Source of the DNA: Acanthamoeba castellanii str. Neff
Lineage: Eukaryota; Discosea; Longamoebia; Acanthamoebidae
Reading direction: 5' to 3'
Length of the DNA: 16,689 nucleotides
Assembly: GCF_000313135.1 (NCBI RefSeq)
Contig: NW_004457464.1
Coordinates: 45,416-62,104 of the forward strand
The notes under the pieces were generated by a model that saw nothing but the letters and a program-made list of their open reading frames with translations, was not told the DNA's origin and searched no databases. This document shows, one piece after another, positions 8,471-16,689 of this stretch (the stretch's first letter is position 1; every line of letters begins with the position of its first letter). The translations under genes and the position numbers were made by a program.

Positions 8471-8917
8471 TCAATCACGGGGGGCGAAGATGAGCACGGC
8501 GCCGTCGCTCTGGCTCTTGAGCACGAGCTGGTGCCCGCTCTCCGCTCCGCGCAGCTCCAGCTCGTAGGGACCGGCCGCCTTCGACAGCCGGGCCTGCAGG
8601 AAATCCTCGGCCTCCTCCATCCGCCGCTTCAGTGTACCGTTGGCGTCGTCGCCCGACACGCGCCCAAGGCCGCGCTCCGTCCATGCCGCGCCGCCGAAGG
8701 TGATCGTCGTCTTGTCGCCGTCGGTGGCCAGGGTGAAGCTGCCGCCACTGCCCGAGTTGATGGGCGACCGCACACTATAACCGCCCCCGGCGGTGAGGCT
8801 GAGAGACATACTGTCGGCGGCCCGTTGCGGGAAGGGTCCAGCCACGGGGGCGGGCTCGACCGACACAAAGTAGTACTCGTTGCCCAGGCGCTCGCGCAGT
8901 GCTTCGGTTTGGCTCAT
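8471..8917 (-). CDS. Small intronless protein, 148 aa, possibly META-domain-like
   Basis: Single uninterrupted frame, ATG at 8917, TGA at 8473-8471. It is the only apparently intronless gene here. GC content and codon choice match neighbouring exons. The N-terminus is MSQTEALRERLGNEYYF with no signal peptide or membrane helix, so it is probably cytosolic. The sequence reads as beta-rich: SMSLSLTAGGGYSV, GGSFTLATDG and KTTITFGGAAWT strands, then a charged helix (KRRMEEAEDFLQARL) and terminal strands (QLVLKSQSDGAVLIFAPR). This order (beta strands, Thr-Arg-like turn, an E-x-x-FL helix, then L-x-L...G-x-L-x-F) resembles the META/HslJ domain, but key identities are few and the assignment is tentative. 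A homologue search would settle it. It lies downstream of the transportin gene on the same strand. Confidence 0.7.
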   Translation of the reverse strand: MSQTEALRERLGNEYYFVSVEPAPVAGPFPQRAADSMSLSLTAGGGYSVRSPINSGSGGSFTLATDGDKTTITFGGAAWTERGLGRVSGDDANGTLKRRMEEAEDFLQARLSKAAGPYELELRGAESGHQLVLKSQSDGAVLIFAPRD

Positions 8918-9253
8918 GGTGTTCTTGTTTTTGTGTACGCGACCTTAGGCAGGAAGAGTGTGCAGGCGGGTTGGTGAGAACTAACTAAAAGCCAACCCAG
9001 TCATCGCTTTTATTGCACTGACGTTTTCGGGCGCACAAAAGCCAATGAGGCGCACGTGCCACTACGACCAAGAAAGTTATTTTTATTAACGGAGTTCGAA
9101 ACGTTAACATTTCCTGTGTGGTTCAGAGAGGTAGCACTGGAGGTGGGCCTGGTCAGTTAGATCAGGGGCCAAACGGGGCGAAACCAAACCTTTCTTCAAC
9201 AACTTCTTGAAACCTTTCGGCCGACATACATTGAAATCGCGGCGGACAGCAAG
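8918..9253. other. Intergenic: transportin 3' flank and promoter of the small gene
   Basis: 336 bp. On the minus strand, AATAAA hexamers occur at 9082-9087 (reading CCGTTAATAAAAATAAC), about 170 nt past the transportin stop, and again at 9008-9013. The remainder should contain the promoter of the minus-strand 148-aa gene. I see no repeat or RNA gene. Confidence 0.45.
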
Positions 9254-12200
9254 TCACTTGCTACGCCGCAGGGCAAGGAGGAGCGGCGTGTAGTGGCGGC
9301 CGCCCGCACCCACCACGTAGTGCTCAACAATCGCACGCCACCTTCCCCGCTCGCTGTCGTCAGCCGTTGCATAAGCCTCATCGATCCACGCTCCCACCTG
9401 CTCCGCACTCGCCAATGCGTTGAGCGCGTCGCACACCCTCTGCTCGTCGACGTAGACGTCGTCGTCGTCGTCGGTGTTGCGGTCCGGCTCGCGCAAGACC
9501 CGATCACCTTCATCGCTGACCGTGCCGCCAGCGTAGCTCGGCGAAGCTTCGGGCGCGTGGCAACACAGCCAGTCGATCTGGCGCACGAAGAACACCAGCA
9601 GCGCCCTCGCCTGGGCCTCGCTCAGTCGCTGTCCCAGGCCGGCGGGGGCCAGGCACCGGAGGACCAGGTTGGGCAAGCCCACCACGATCACCGCGCGGCT
9701 CTGCTCCCAGGGCTCTTGGTCGGGCGTGAAGCAGTGCAGGCAGGCCAGTAGGGCGTCGCGCACCAGGGACGCCGGCAGCACGTGCGCGTGGTGCAGGCCC
9801 AGCTGGAGCAGCGTCGCGGCCCGGTTGTGGGTGCCGAAGGAGCGGCACAGTGTGAGGAAGTTGTTTACCCACGACAGCTGCAATCCCGTGGCCATGTGTC
9901 TTGCCAGTTGCCCTGCAATTTGTGTCGTGTGTGTCGTGTGTGTCGTGTGTGTCGTGTGTGTCGTGTGTGTCGTGTGTGTCGTGTGTGTCGTGTGTGTCGT
10001 GTGTGTCGTGTGTGTCGTGTGTGTCGTGTGTGTCGTGTGTCGTGTGTGTCGTGTGTGTCGTGTGTGTCGTGTGTGTCGTGTGTCGTGTGTGGCGCAGACG
10101 TATTGTCATGTTGGTGGTCGGTGAGGCAAAAAGTCATCAAAACTAATCAGGCGACGGTGTGGTGCGTACCAGCTGCCCATTCGGCATTGTGAAGCACGGG
10201 ATCCCCACCTCTACAGTGCCTTCGTTCCGCAAAAAGGGCCGCCAGAGTGGCTTCGATGTGCGGCAGGCTGTCCTTGAGCGGGTCGGGCCCGAGCTTGGCC
10301 AGCTCGCCCAGCAAGGCAAACCCTTCCTTTATATGATCATTTGTTGAGGTACTCGTCCGCACACGCACACGCACACGCCACCGCACCACCGCACACGCAC
10401 ACGCACATACACGCACGCGCACATGGCAAAGATCACGCGCGGAAGTACCTGAGAAGGCAGGTCGGCGATGGCCACCAGCCGCGCAGGTGAGATGAAGCGC
10501 GACAGGTCGCACCCTTCCTCGAACAGCCGGGAGCACAGGTCCGTGCACGCCCCGGCCAGCTGCCGCTGATTTTCAGCCTCTCCCGCCCCGGTCGCCTGGT
10601 GGGCGCGAACACGCTCGATCTGGCCGGCGACCCGCTCCACGAACGGCTTGAATCTGTCCTTCACTGTTGCGTTTTTTTGGTATTGTCGTGTTGCGTGTTG
10701 CGTGGTGCGTTTTGCGTGGTGCGTGTTGCGTGGTGCGTGTTGCGTGTTGCGTGGTGCGTGGTGCGTGGTGCGTGGTGCGTGGTGCGTGGTGCGTGGTGCG
10801 TGGTGCGTGTTGCGTGGTGCGTGGTGCGTGTTGCGTGTTGCGTGGTGCGTGGTGCGTGTTGCGTGTTGCGTGGTGCGTGGTGCGTGTTGCGTGGTGCGTG
10901 TTGCGTGGTGCGTGGTGCGTGTTGCGTGGTGCGTGTTGCGTGGTGCGTGGTGCGTGTTGCGTGTTGCGTGGTGCGTGGTGCGTACTGGAGGGAACGAGAT
11001 TGGCCACAGCAGACAGAGCGATGTCGAGATACTCCACGGTAGACTTGTTCGAAAGATCGAGATCAAGGGTAGCGCGTTCGACAGCGTCGAGAAGAAGTGG
11101 CACAAGAAGCTGCTCCAACTCAACGTCAACTGTGGGTGTGCGTGAGTGCGTGCGACAATCGAGGGTCACAACACAAGGCACGGATCATGTCTGGGTACCG
11201 ATGCTGGTGAAGTCGGGGCTTTCAAAGCACGTGCTGATCAGGTCAAGAAGGTGCCCCTGTGAATGAAGACTTGTTAGCACAGCAAACACACAACACACAA
11301 CACACAACACACAACACACAACACACAACACACAACACACAACACACAACACACAACACGGCACTTATTGGCAACGTCACTGTGCCAGCACGCACCACAC
11401 GCACACACACACAAGTGCGACATTTGATCGCGCACCGATGGGTTGCGGCCAAGTGTGATGATGTTTTCCAGCAGGGCGCGGCCTTGCTCGGGCATCTGAT
11501 GGAACAGGCCCTGCTCCACCAGGTTGGCCAGCGCAGTCATCACGGCAGCGTGCACCTTCGGGTCAGTGCGCATCATCTCGAGCAGAGAGTCGACCACTGC
11601 CCGACCGTCGATGTCGCTGCCTCTTCTGGCCTCGTCGGTGTTCAACACGGACCTGGCAAACCGAGAGACTGTCCAGCAGGCAATCTCGCGAAGCTTTGGC
11701 TGACGAAGTCAACAGCACACCACGACACACACGACACACGACAATAACACAAGGGAAAGAATGCCAATGCCACTCAGTGCAGGTGTTTGTGGGTGGCTAC
11801 GGTAGTTGGGGGCAAGATTGAGAGTGGGGGATGTGCACACCTGGGGAACGGCGAGAGACGGGATGGCTGCAGCGTTGAAGTGTCTCAGCAGCTGCTTGAT
11901 GGAGCTCGGTTCCCACAATTTGTACATGCTCTCAGCGACAATCCCCATCAGAAACACACCGCTCTCCCTGCCGTGTGCGGTGGTGCGTGTGCAGTGTGTG
12001 CGGTGTGCGGTGATGCGTGCGTGCGTACAAGCGCATGGCAAGTGACTCCGTGACCCAAGTGGTTGCGGAGGGGGAAGAATAAAAAGTACCGGAGCTGCCA
12101 AGGGCTGTCTGACCGCACCATGGCCGGAACCACGCGCAGCACTTCAACTGCCAGGTCTTCGAAGCATTGACTGAGGATGTCGAGGAGATTGGCACTTGCC

Positions 12201-14260
12201 TTGCGCAGCTGCTCACTGACCGGCTCATCGCTGTCGGGGACCTGCATGGTACTAGGCACATGCTGCTGGCTTGCGGTCTTGACTGGACCTGTGCACAAAG
12301 AGATCCATTCCATATCAGTGACATTGCTACTTACTGTGTGGTGGTTATCTGCAATGTGGCCACACAACACACAAAACGCACACGCACACGCACACGCACA
12401 CGCACACGCACACGCACACGCACACGCACACGCACACGCACACGCACACGCACACGCACACGCAATCGACACAACAAAACAGGACACACAAAAAGGAGTA
12501 GGAGTGCACCTGGTTTGCGGGCCAACTCTTTGGTGATGAGCTCCTGCAGCTCAACTGGGAGCACAGCAATACTGCTTGATACCTGCTGCTGGCGATGGTG
12601 GACCACCACACAGTCAACACACAGGGCCACCAGGCTCTTCACGTCCGGCAAGGCAATATGTTTGACCAGTACATCCACAAGCCTGTCCCAACAGTTGTCA
12701 GATGATTGTAATCACAGCTCAGTGAAACAAATGCAATAACGCAAAGCAACACAAGACTCAATGTGGAGTGAGGGCAAGACATGTACTGTGGGAGGCAGTG
12801 AGTTACGGGGCGCCGCCAGACGGGCTCTTCAACCCAAGAGGAGAGCCCGTCCACCGCCATCAGGGCCACACTTGCATCTTCGTCCTGTTGGGCAGGATGT
12901 GCATGTGCATGAGAGTTGTGTTGGAAACAGGCTTCCAACACAAACCAGGCTCCCTTGGAATAGGATTGCACCTGTATGCCCAGGAGCAAGAGCTCAAGGG
13001 CGCCCTCCTGGCCTCGGCCGAAGTGGGTGAGCAGAGCGCAGATGATGGCTTCACGCACTCGAGCAGATCGTTCTTGCGAGTACTGCTCCGTCAGCGCCTG
13101 GTGTACAGCAACACATTTGTGCGGCCACACACGCACCTGTGAACAAAACATTGGGTGGGGGGGGGGCAACAGAACTGAAGGGAAGACATGCCTTGAGCGC
13201 GTCTCCACCAGAGCTGGAGAGGAGCTGCGTAAAGTTAAGGTTGGCTGTTGCGTGGCGAATGGATTCCTCTGGATGCTGCAGCAGTGCTTGCATTTCCTCC
13301 AGTACTACCTGCTTGATCATGCTGAGAGCCCACGACCACCACTACTACCACCACCACATGCCCACAACACAAAACTGTTGAGCCGCCTGGTACCTGTTGA
13401 TACAGATCACGTTTTGGCATGTACTTGCACAGTTGCAGTCCGGCTAGTAATGGTGTCACATATGTGGGAGGTGCGGTCAGATATGACTATGTTGACATGT
13501 GGAGTGTTCTTTGGTTTTTGGGGAAGTTGAAGTTGAAGTTGTAGTTGAAGTTGTGAGCGCCATACCCAAGACCATGTCGGGGTCACAGACTTGCTGTCCG
13601 CGGAGGGAGAACAGCACCTCCACCAGTTGTTCCACCTCGTCATGTACTACCTCTAACGCAAGACACACACACACGCACGACGTTACTTATTTTGGGGGCA
13701 AAGCAAGGTCGGTGAGGCGTGGTGGAGTTGTTTGTACCAATTCCAACGCTGTGCCATTGCAGAGCCTCCAACAGCAAGTCACCGCCGCGGAGCAGAAGAA
13801 CAGCGACCTTGGCCATCATCGCCGTCGAACTGGCGGCGGCGGCGGCGGGGTCGGAGGCCAGCTCGAGTGCGCGGCTGGCCCTCGATAGTACCAACTTCCT
13901 TTTCCAGAAGTTCTCAGGCATCCGCGCAGCAGCTGCGCCGAGCATAGAGTCGTGGCCGACCAGGCAGCTCGCCGCCACAACGAACACAGCCGGAGCTGGA
14001 GCTTCGGTCACCACCGCAGCACCGTCGAGAAAGGCGAGGGCAGCGTGCGGGCCTTGGCTTACGAAGGTCCACCAGAAGAGCTGCTCGATGGTCGGTCGCC
14101 ACCCCTCTGCCATGCCTTCTTCTTCTTCATGGCCTAGTCGGAGGAGCTCAACGAGAGTCCGGACGGCATCTGCTGGTTGGTGGCGGTGGTAGTGGGCCGT
14201 CACCCAGTGTTTGATGCGCAGCGCCAGTCCTTCCTCCTGCTTCTCCCTCTCCGTCTCCAT
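9254..14260 (-). CDS. Transportin (karyopherin beta-2)-like nuclear import receptor, 15 exons
   Basis: Minus-strand exons: 14260-13738, 13652-13566, 13443-13394, 13311-13192, 13097-12972, 12884-~12807, 12682-12510, 12288-12090, 11967-11841, 11699-11436, 11256-11199, 11129-10986, 10663-10449, 10326-10170, 9912-9254; about 993 aa. HEAT repeats matching transportin-1 in order: PEESIRHATANL, DEDASVALMAVDG, LRKASANLLDILSQ, ESGVFLMGIVAES, LREIACWTVSRFAR, EGFALLGELAK and NAEWAAGQLARHM. Transportins import PY-NLS cargo such as hnRNPs and release it on RanGTP. The segment before LRKAS, where transportin-1 has its long acidic loop, is only about 30 residues and not strongly acidic. The first ~175 residues are divergent and I cannot align them. 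Exon 4 appears to end at a GC donor (13191-13190). The exon 6/7 join needs two extra bases: candidate donors lie near 12820 (GC) or 12787 (GT). Exon 5 could instead begin at the acceptor ending 13140. Confidence 0.85.
9921..10090. repeat. Long (GTGTGTCG)n minisatellite (transportin intron 14)
   Basis: About twenty near-perfect 8-bp GTGTGTCG units on the plus strand (ACACACGAC in the transcript), with two places where the unit shortens by two bases. It lies in intron 10169-9913, ending about 7 bp before the acceptor. Confidence 0.95.
10358..10422. repeat. CACACG/CACCGCACA repeat (transportin intron 13)
   Basis: Imperfect CGCACA units within intron 10448-10327. In the transcript they read GTGCGTGTGCG, complementary to the CACGCAC run of intron 12. 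Confidence 0.88.
10685..10985. repeat. 300-bp heptamer minisatellite GTGCGTG/TTGCGTG (transportin intron 12)
   Basis: About 42 tandem 7-bp units occupy almost all of intron 10985-10664. Each unit is GTGCGTG or TTGCGTG, with almost no other variation. The order of the two variants is not random: TTGG and TGTGG patterns recur, plus one block of eight consecutive G-type units near 10751-10808. Confidence 0.95.
11285..11358. repeat. (ACACACA)n heptamer repeat (transportin intron 10)
   Basis: Perfect 7-bp AACACAC units, about ten copies, in intron 11435-11257. GTGTGTT in the transcript. Confidence 0.93.
12377..12463. repeat. (CACACG)n hexamer repeat (transportin intron 7)
   Basis: About 14 perfect CACACG units, in intron 12509-12289. 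GTGTGC in the transcript. No interruptions were seen. Confidence 0.95.
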
Positions 14261-14373
14261 CTTCGGCTCTTGTGGTATTTTTTTGCTTTGCTTTGTTTTT
14301 TTATTTCGGATTAATTTATCTTATACAACAATTTCGCGGAAAATATTTAAAGGGCACAATTAAATGGTTCGGG
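14261..14373. promoter_or_regulatory. 113-bp intergenic spacer: RCC1-gene 3' end and transportin promoter
   Basis: Very short AT-rich gap between two head-to-tail minus-strand genes. On the minus strand it holds TTTAAATATTTT just after the upstream stop, and an AATAAA at 14305-14300, about 70 nt past that stop and 40 nt before the transportin ATG. Termination of one transcript and initiation of the next must overlap here. Confidence 0.45.
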
Positions 14374-16448
14374 TCAGCAGACCAGGAAGACACTGTCCTC
14401 GCCGGCAACCAGCTGCGCCGGCACCAGCCAATTCTCTTTTTTGAGCTCACCGCAGCCGAGACCCATCACGCGCCCACTCTCGAACAGCACGGCCGATTGC
14501 CTGCGCGCAGCCGCCAGTCTCAGTTAGCCCCGCGGCGCACCGCACCGCACCGCACACACGAAAAATGAGAAGAAAGAAACCCGGCAGCCGCAGAGATGGC
14601 ACTGATGACGCCCAGGCCAGCCACGTCCTCGACCACCCACGGCACGCTCTCCACGGCGCCCTCGACATATCCCAGCTGCCCTTTCTGCACACATGCACCC
14701 ACAGCACACGCACGACCCACACAACACACGTCAGTTCCTCAGGACAGACCCGTTGCGTGTGGTGGCGGGAGAAGACTGGAAGTGTCAACGCGTACAACCA
14801 CGCGGCCGAAGGTATAGAGGGTGTTGTCCTCTGTGAGCACCAGCGAGTGCTCCGGCCCGCACGCCACCTGCGTCGCCTTGGCCGACGCCAGCGCGCTGAT
14901 CAGCCTGGGCGCGTTGGCGTCTTGCTCGTCGCCGTGGCCCAGCCGACCGTGTACGCCCGAGCCCCACGAGTACACCTCACCTGCACCCGCGAGAGGCATC
15001 AAACCAACCGGTCGGCGCCAGCCAACAAAAGGAGGACAACATTCACCCAAATGCGCTCAACGGGGGAGGTACCTTGGGTGGTGATGGCAAGGCCGTGGTT
15101 ATAGCCCATGGCGGCCGACTTGATCTTGACGCCCGCGGGAAACTGCAGCGGCAGCGGCCTGCCTGACCGAGAGTCGGCCGACTCGCGACCCAAGCTGCCG
15201 CTGATGAGGTTGCCACATTTGTCAGTGCCACGACACACGACACACAACACACGGCACACGAGGGGCAATACCTGCTGGCGACGCCGAAGGAGTAGAGCGT
15301 GCCCTCACTGTCGAGCAACAGTGTGACGGCCCTGCCGCACCACAGATCGACGATGAACGGCTTCACGCTGTCGTTGGAACCGATGGTCTGCACCTCCGCG
15401 GGTTCGAGCAAACAACCACCTGTGTTCATATTGCCTAGGCGGCCATTGCCCTGGTAGCCTGATATTTGATTGAGCACAATAGTTTGCATTGTGTGTGTGT
15501 GTGTGTGTGTGTGAGTGTGTGTGTGTGTGTGTCACGGAGACAGGAGCATTGTGGTCTTGCGTACCCCAGGAGAAGATCGTTCCACGATCGGATAGGGCGA
15601 CACTGTGTGCGCCAGCCGCGCCCACCTGATAGAGCGAGCGGACGCCGTCGGTTGATTGGTAGGTTGCTGGACGGCACTGTTGCGTTCAAGCGGAAGCATT
15701 GAGTGATCGGCTTCCCTTATACCTTGATAATCTTCTCGCTCAGCAGGGCGGAGACGATCTGCGGCGTGTAGGAGATGCCCGTGGTGTGGCCTTCGCCCAG
15801 ACCCAGCTTGCCATCAGTGGCATCACCAAACGCATACACCGCACCTGCACACGCACACGACACACACGACACACACGACACACACGACACGCGCATGACG
15901 TGACACAACCACACATGCAACGTTGACATCACGTGAAACTGGGGGTGAGGTCACACGCACGAACCTGAACGAGTGACCGCGAGTGTGTGGTGACGATCAT
16001 ATTTCTCGGGCGTGGTGGCGATGTGCACGATGGTCTCCGACGCCAGGGCCGAAATCATGCGCCACCGCCTGCTCGCCGACGCCTCCCCGCGGTCAACTAC
16101 CACAAGCACTGCTTTAAATTAAAGGGGGAGTTGGTACATGGGGGCAGGGTCGAGAAGGCAGTAGCCGAGGCCGGCGTGGCCAACGGTGCCAATGGACAGG
16201 ACGCGGCCACGAATCAACACGCGCGTCACTTCGCTCGCTCTGGCCAGCACTCTCCACCGCCTTGCCCATGGCCATTTTACGACACACAAAGAAAGTCAAT
16301 TTTTGTTCTTTGTATTTGGCATTGGTGGGGGTAACCTGCAGACGGCAGAGATGGAAGCAAGGTCGGTGAAGCGGAGGAAGCCAAACACAATGTGCATGAG
16401 TTCCTTGTCCACCAGCGCCACTTCGATGTTGTGCCTCTCGTCTTCCAT
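14374..16448 (-). CDS. F-box protein with seven-bladed RCC1-like propeller, 10 exons
   Basis: Minus-strand exons: 16448-16336, 16260-16138, 16068-15965, 15844-15723, 15625-15565, 15458-15272, 15200-15073, 14980-14796, 14684-14581, 14500-14374. All introns are GT-AG and the phases close to 417 aa. Residues ~12-50 form an F-box (ELMHIVFGFLRFTDLASISAVCRRWRVLA), the motif that binds Skp1 in SCF ubiquitin ligases. Seven RCC1-type blade motifs follow: GTVGHAGLG, GAVYAFGDATDGKLGLG, GTIFSWGYQGNGRLGN, GTLYSFGVASSGSLG, GEVYSWGSGVHGRLGHG, LYTFGRVVKGQLGY and a degenerate GRVMGLGCGELKKENW. Intervening segments carry the family's H-S/T-L-V/A-L-T motif (HTLAVT, HSVALS, HSLVLT). I infer a substrate-receptor subunit of an SCF ligase; a RanGEF role is unlikely given the F-box. 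The ATG at 16448 is the first good start before the F-box. Small doubt remains over the exon 8 donor (GTG or GTT before it). Confidence 0.88.
15490..15533. repeat. (GT)n microsatellite (F-box/RCC1 gene intron 5)
   Basis: About 22 GT dinucleotides with one GA interruption, in intron 15564-15459. CA-repeat in the transcript. Confidence 0.95.
15847..15893. repeat. ACACACGAC repeat (F-box/RCC1 gene intron 3)
   Basis: About five 8-bp ACACACGA units directly upstream (in transcript terms) of the acceptor of exon 4. GTGTGTCG in the transcript. Confidence 0.9.
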
Positions 16449-16689
16449 CTCTTTCTCTGGCCCTTGCCAAAAATTGTGTTTTTTCTTTATTTCTTTGGAA
16501 GCAAAAATTTGTGTCTTTTCTTTTTAGTTTCTTTTCAGAGATCTGCGCCACCTTAAGGACACGATTCTGTCGACAACGGGCATGAGTTTACTTGAAGGAG
16601 ACTTAGAGCGGTGCTTACGAAGCAGAAGACCCCGCAAGACGATACCAAGAGCGTTCCAGGCAGCGCCCACGACAGCTCCGCACGGGCGA
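16449..16689. other. Right-end region, unassigned
   Basis: 241 bp upstream of the F-box/RCC1 start. Bases 16449-16545 are T-rich on the plus strand and look like promoter/5' UTR or an intron. From about 16546 to the end the composition becomes GC-rich and exon-like. A minus-strand frame is open from the window edge to a TAA near 16525 (including AAWNALGIVLRGLLLRKH). A plus-strand frame is also open to the edge after a TTTTCAG that could be an acceptor. I cannot decide between the 3' end of a further minus-strand gene, a plus-strand exon, or 5' leader of the F-box/RCC1 gene. Confidence 0.3.

Noticed and set aside
8531..8977. 148-aa plus-strand frame opposite the small intronless gene
   Set aside because: Antisense shadow of a GC-rich coding frame. 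The minus-strand product has a more protein-like pattern of strands and helix. Not fully excluded without homologues.
9921..10090. CRISPR array or telomeric repeat
   Set aside because: The units are contiguous 8-mers without spacers, and the unit does not resemble known telomere repeats. It lies inside an intron of a well-supported gene.
9510..10146. Open frames on both strands giving Thr-His-Thr / Cys-Val-Val or Cys-Arg-Val-style repeat proteins
   Set aside because: They come from translating the stop-free 8-bp GTGTGTCG minisatellite in transportin intron 14. The flanking coding frame is explained by the spliced gene.
10573..11266. Long frames with repeated Ala-Pro-Arg-Thr-Thr-His or Cys-Val-Val-Arg-Gly motifs
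   Set aside because: Translation of the heptamer array in intron 12. A 7-bp period without stops stays open in several frames, and nothing suggests selection for protein.
12167..12739. Arg-Thr / His-Ala dipeptide-repeat proteins
   Set aside because: Products of the (CACACG)n hexamer in transportin intron 7.
14374..16448. RanGEF (true RCC1) function paired with the adjacent transportin
   Set aside because: The F-box and divergent blade sequences argue for an SCF adaptor. Adjacency to a nuclear transport gene is weak evidence in a compact genome.

Overview
The window looks like a gene-dense, GC-rich protist chromosome, most probably an amoebozoan such as Acanthamoeba or a relative. This is inferred from the gene content (a Frizzled-type 7TM receptor, a DM9 protein, a G-alpha subunit, an F-box/RCC1 protein and a transportin) and from gene structure. 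Genes carry many short exons and 60-300 nt introns with GT(A/G)CG-type donors, and intergenic gaps are often only 100-450 bp. There are no bacterial operons. I saw no tRNA, rRNA, CRISPR array or transposon. The species call is an inference; eukaryotic origin is clear from the splicing.

Layout, left to right: (1) the 3' end of a heterotrimeric G-protein alpha subunit gene (+, to 237); (2) a 15-exon gene for a predicted secreted glycoprotein of about 510 aa that I do not recognise (+, 583-3449); (3) a 3-exon gene for a two-repeat DM9 (DUF3421) protein (-, 3634-4263); (4) a 17-exon gene for a Frizzled/Smoothened-like receptor with signal peptide, cysteine-rich domain and seven membrane helices (+, 4710-8334), divergent from gene 3 across a 446 bp shared promoter region; (5) a small intronless gene for a 148-aa protein, perhaps META-like (-, 8471-8917); (6) a 15-exon gene for a divergent transportin/karyopherin-beta2 of about 990 aa (-, 9254-14260); (7) a 10-exon gene for a 417-aa F-box plus seven-bladed RCC1 protein (-, 14374-16448). 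The last 240 bp could not be assigned.

Exon models were built by reading conserved frame across GT/AG boundaries. For genes 2, 3 and 7 all phases close without exception. In gene 4 the donor of exon 14 is ambiguous. In gene 6 one intron appears to use a GC donor and one junction (exon 6/7) is unresolved.

The most unusual feature is the sequence of the introns. Many are filled with 6-, 7- or 8-bp minisatellites (GTGTGTCG, GTGCGTG/TTGCGTG, CACACG, AACACAC), in either orientation relative to the transcript. They are essentially absent from exons and from the gaps between genes. Complementary versions sit in introns that flank the same exons of the Frizzled and transportin genes, so the pre-mRNAs could fold on themselves. 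Other points of interest are a charge-reversed KTxxxW motif in the Frizzled-like receptor, a perfect 17-bp hairpin between two convergent 3' ends, the F-box/RCC1 domain combination, and the shortened, non-acidic loop of the transportin.

The genes do not form an obvious pathway. The G-alpha and the 7TM receptor could belong to one signalling system, but their proximity alone does not show that.
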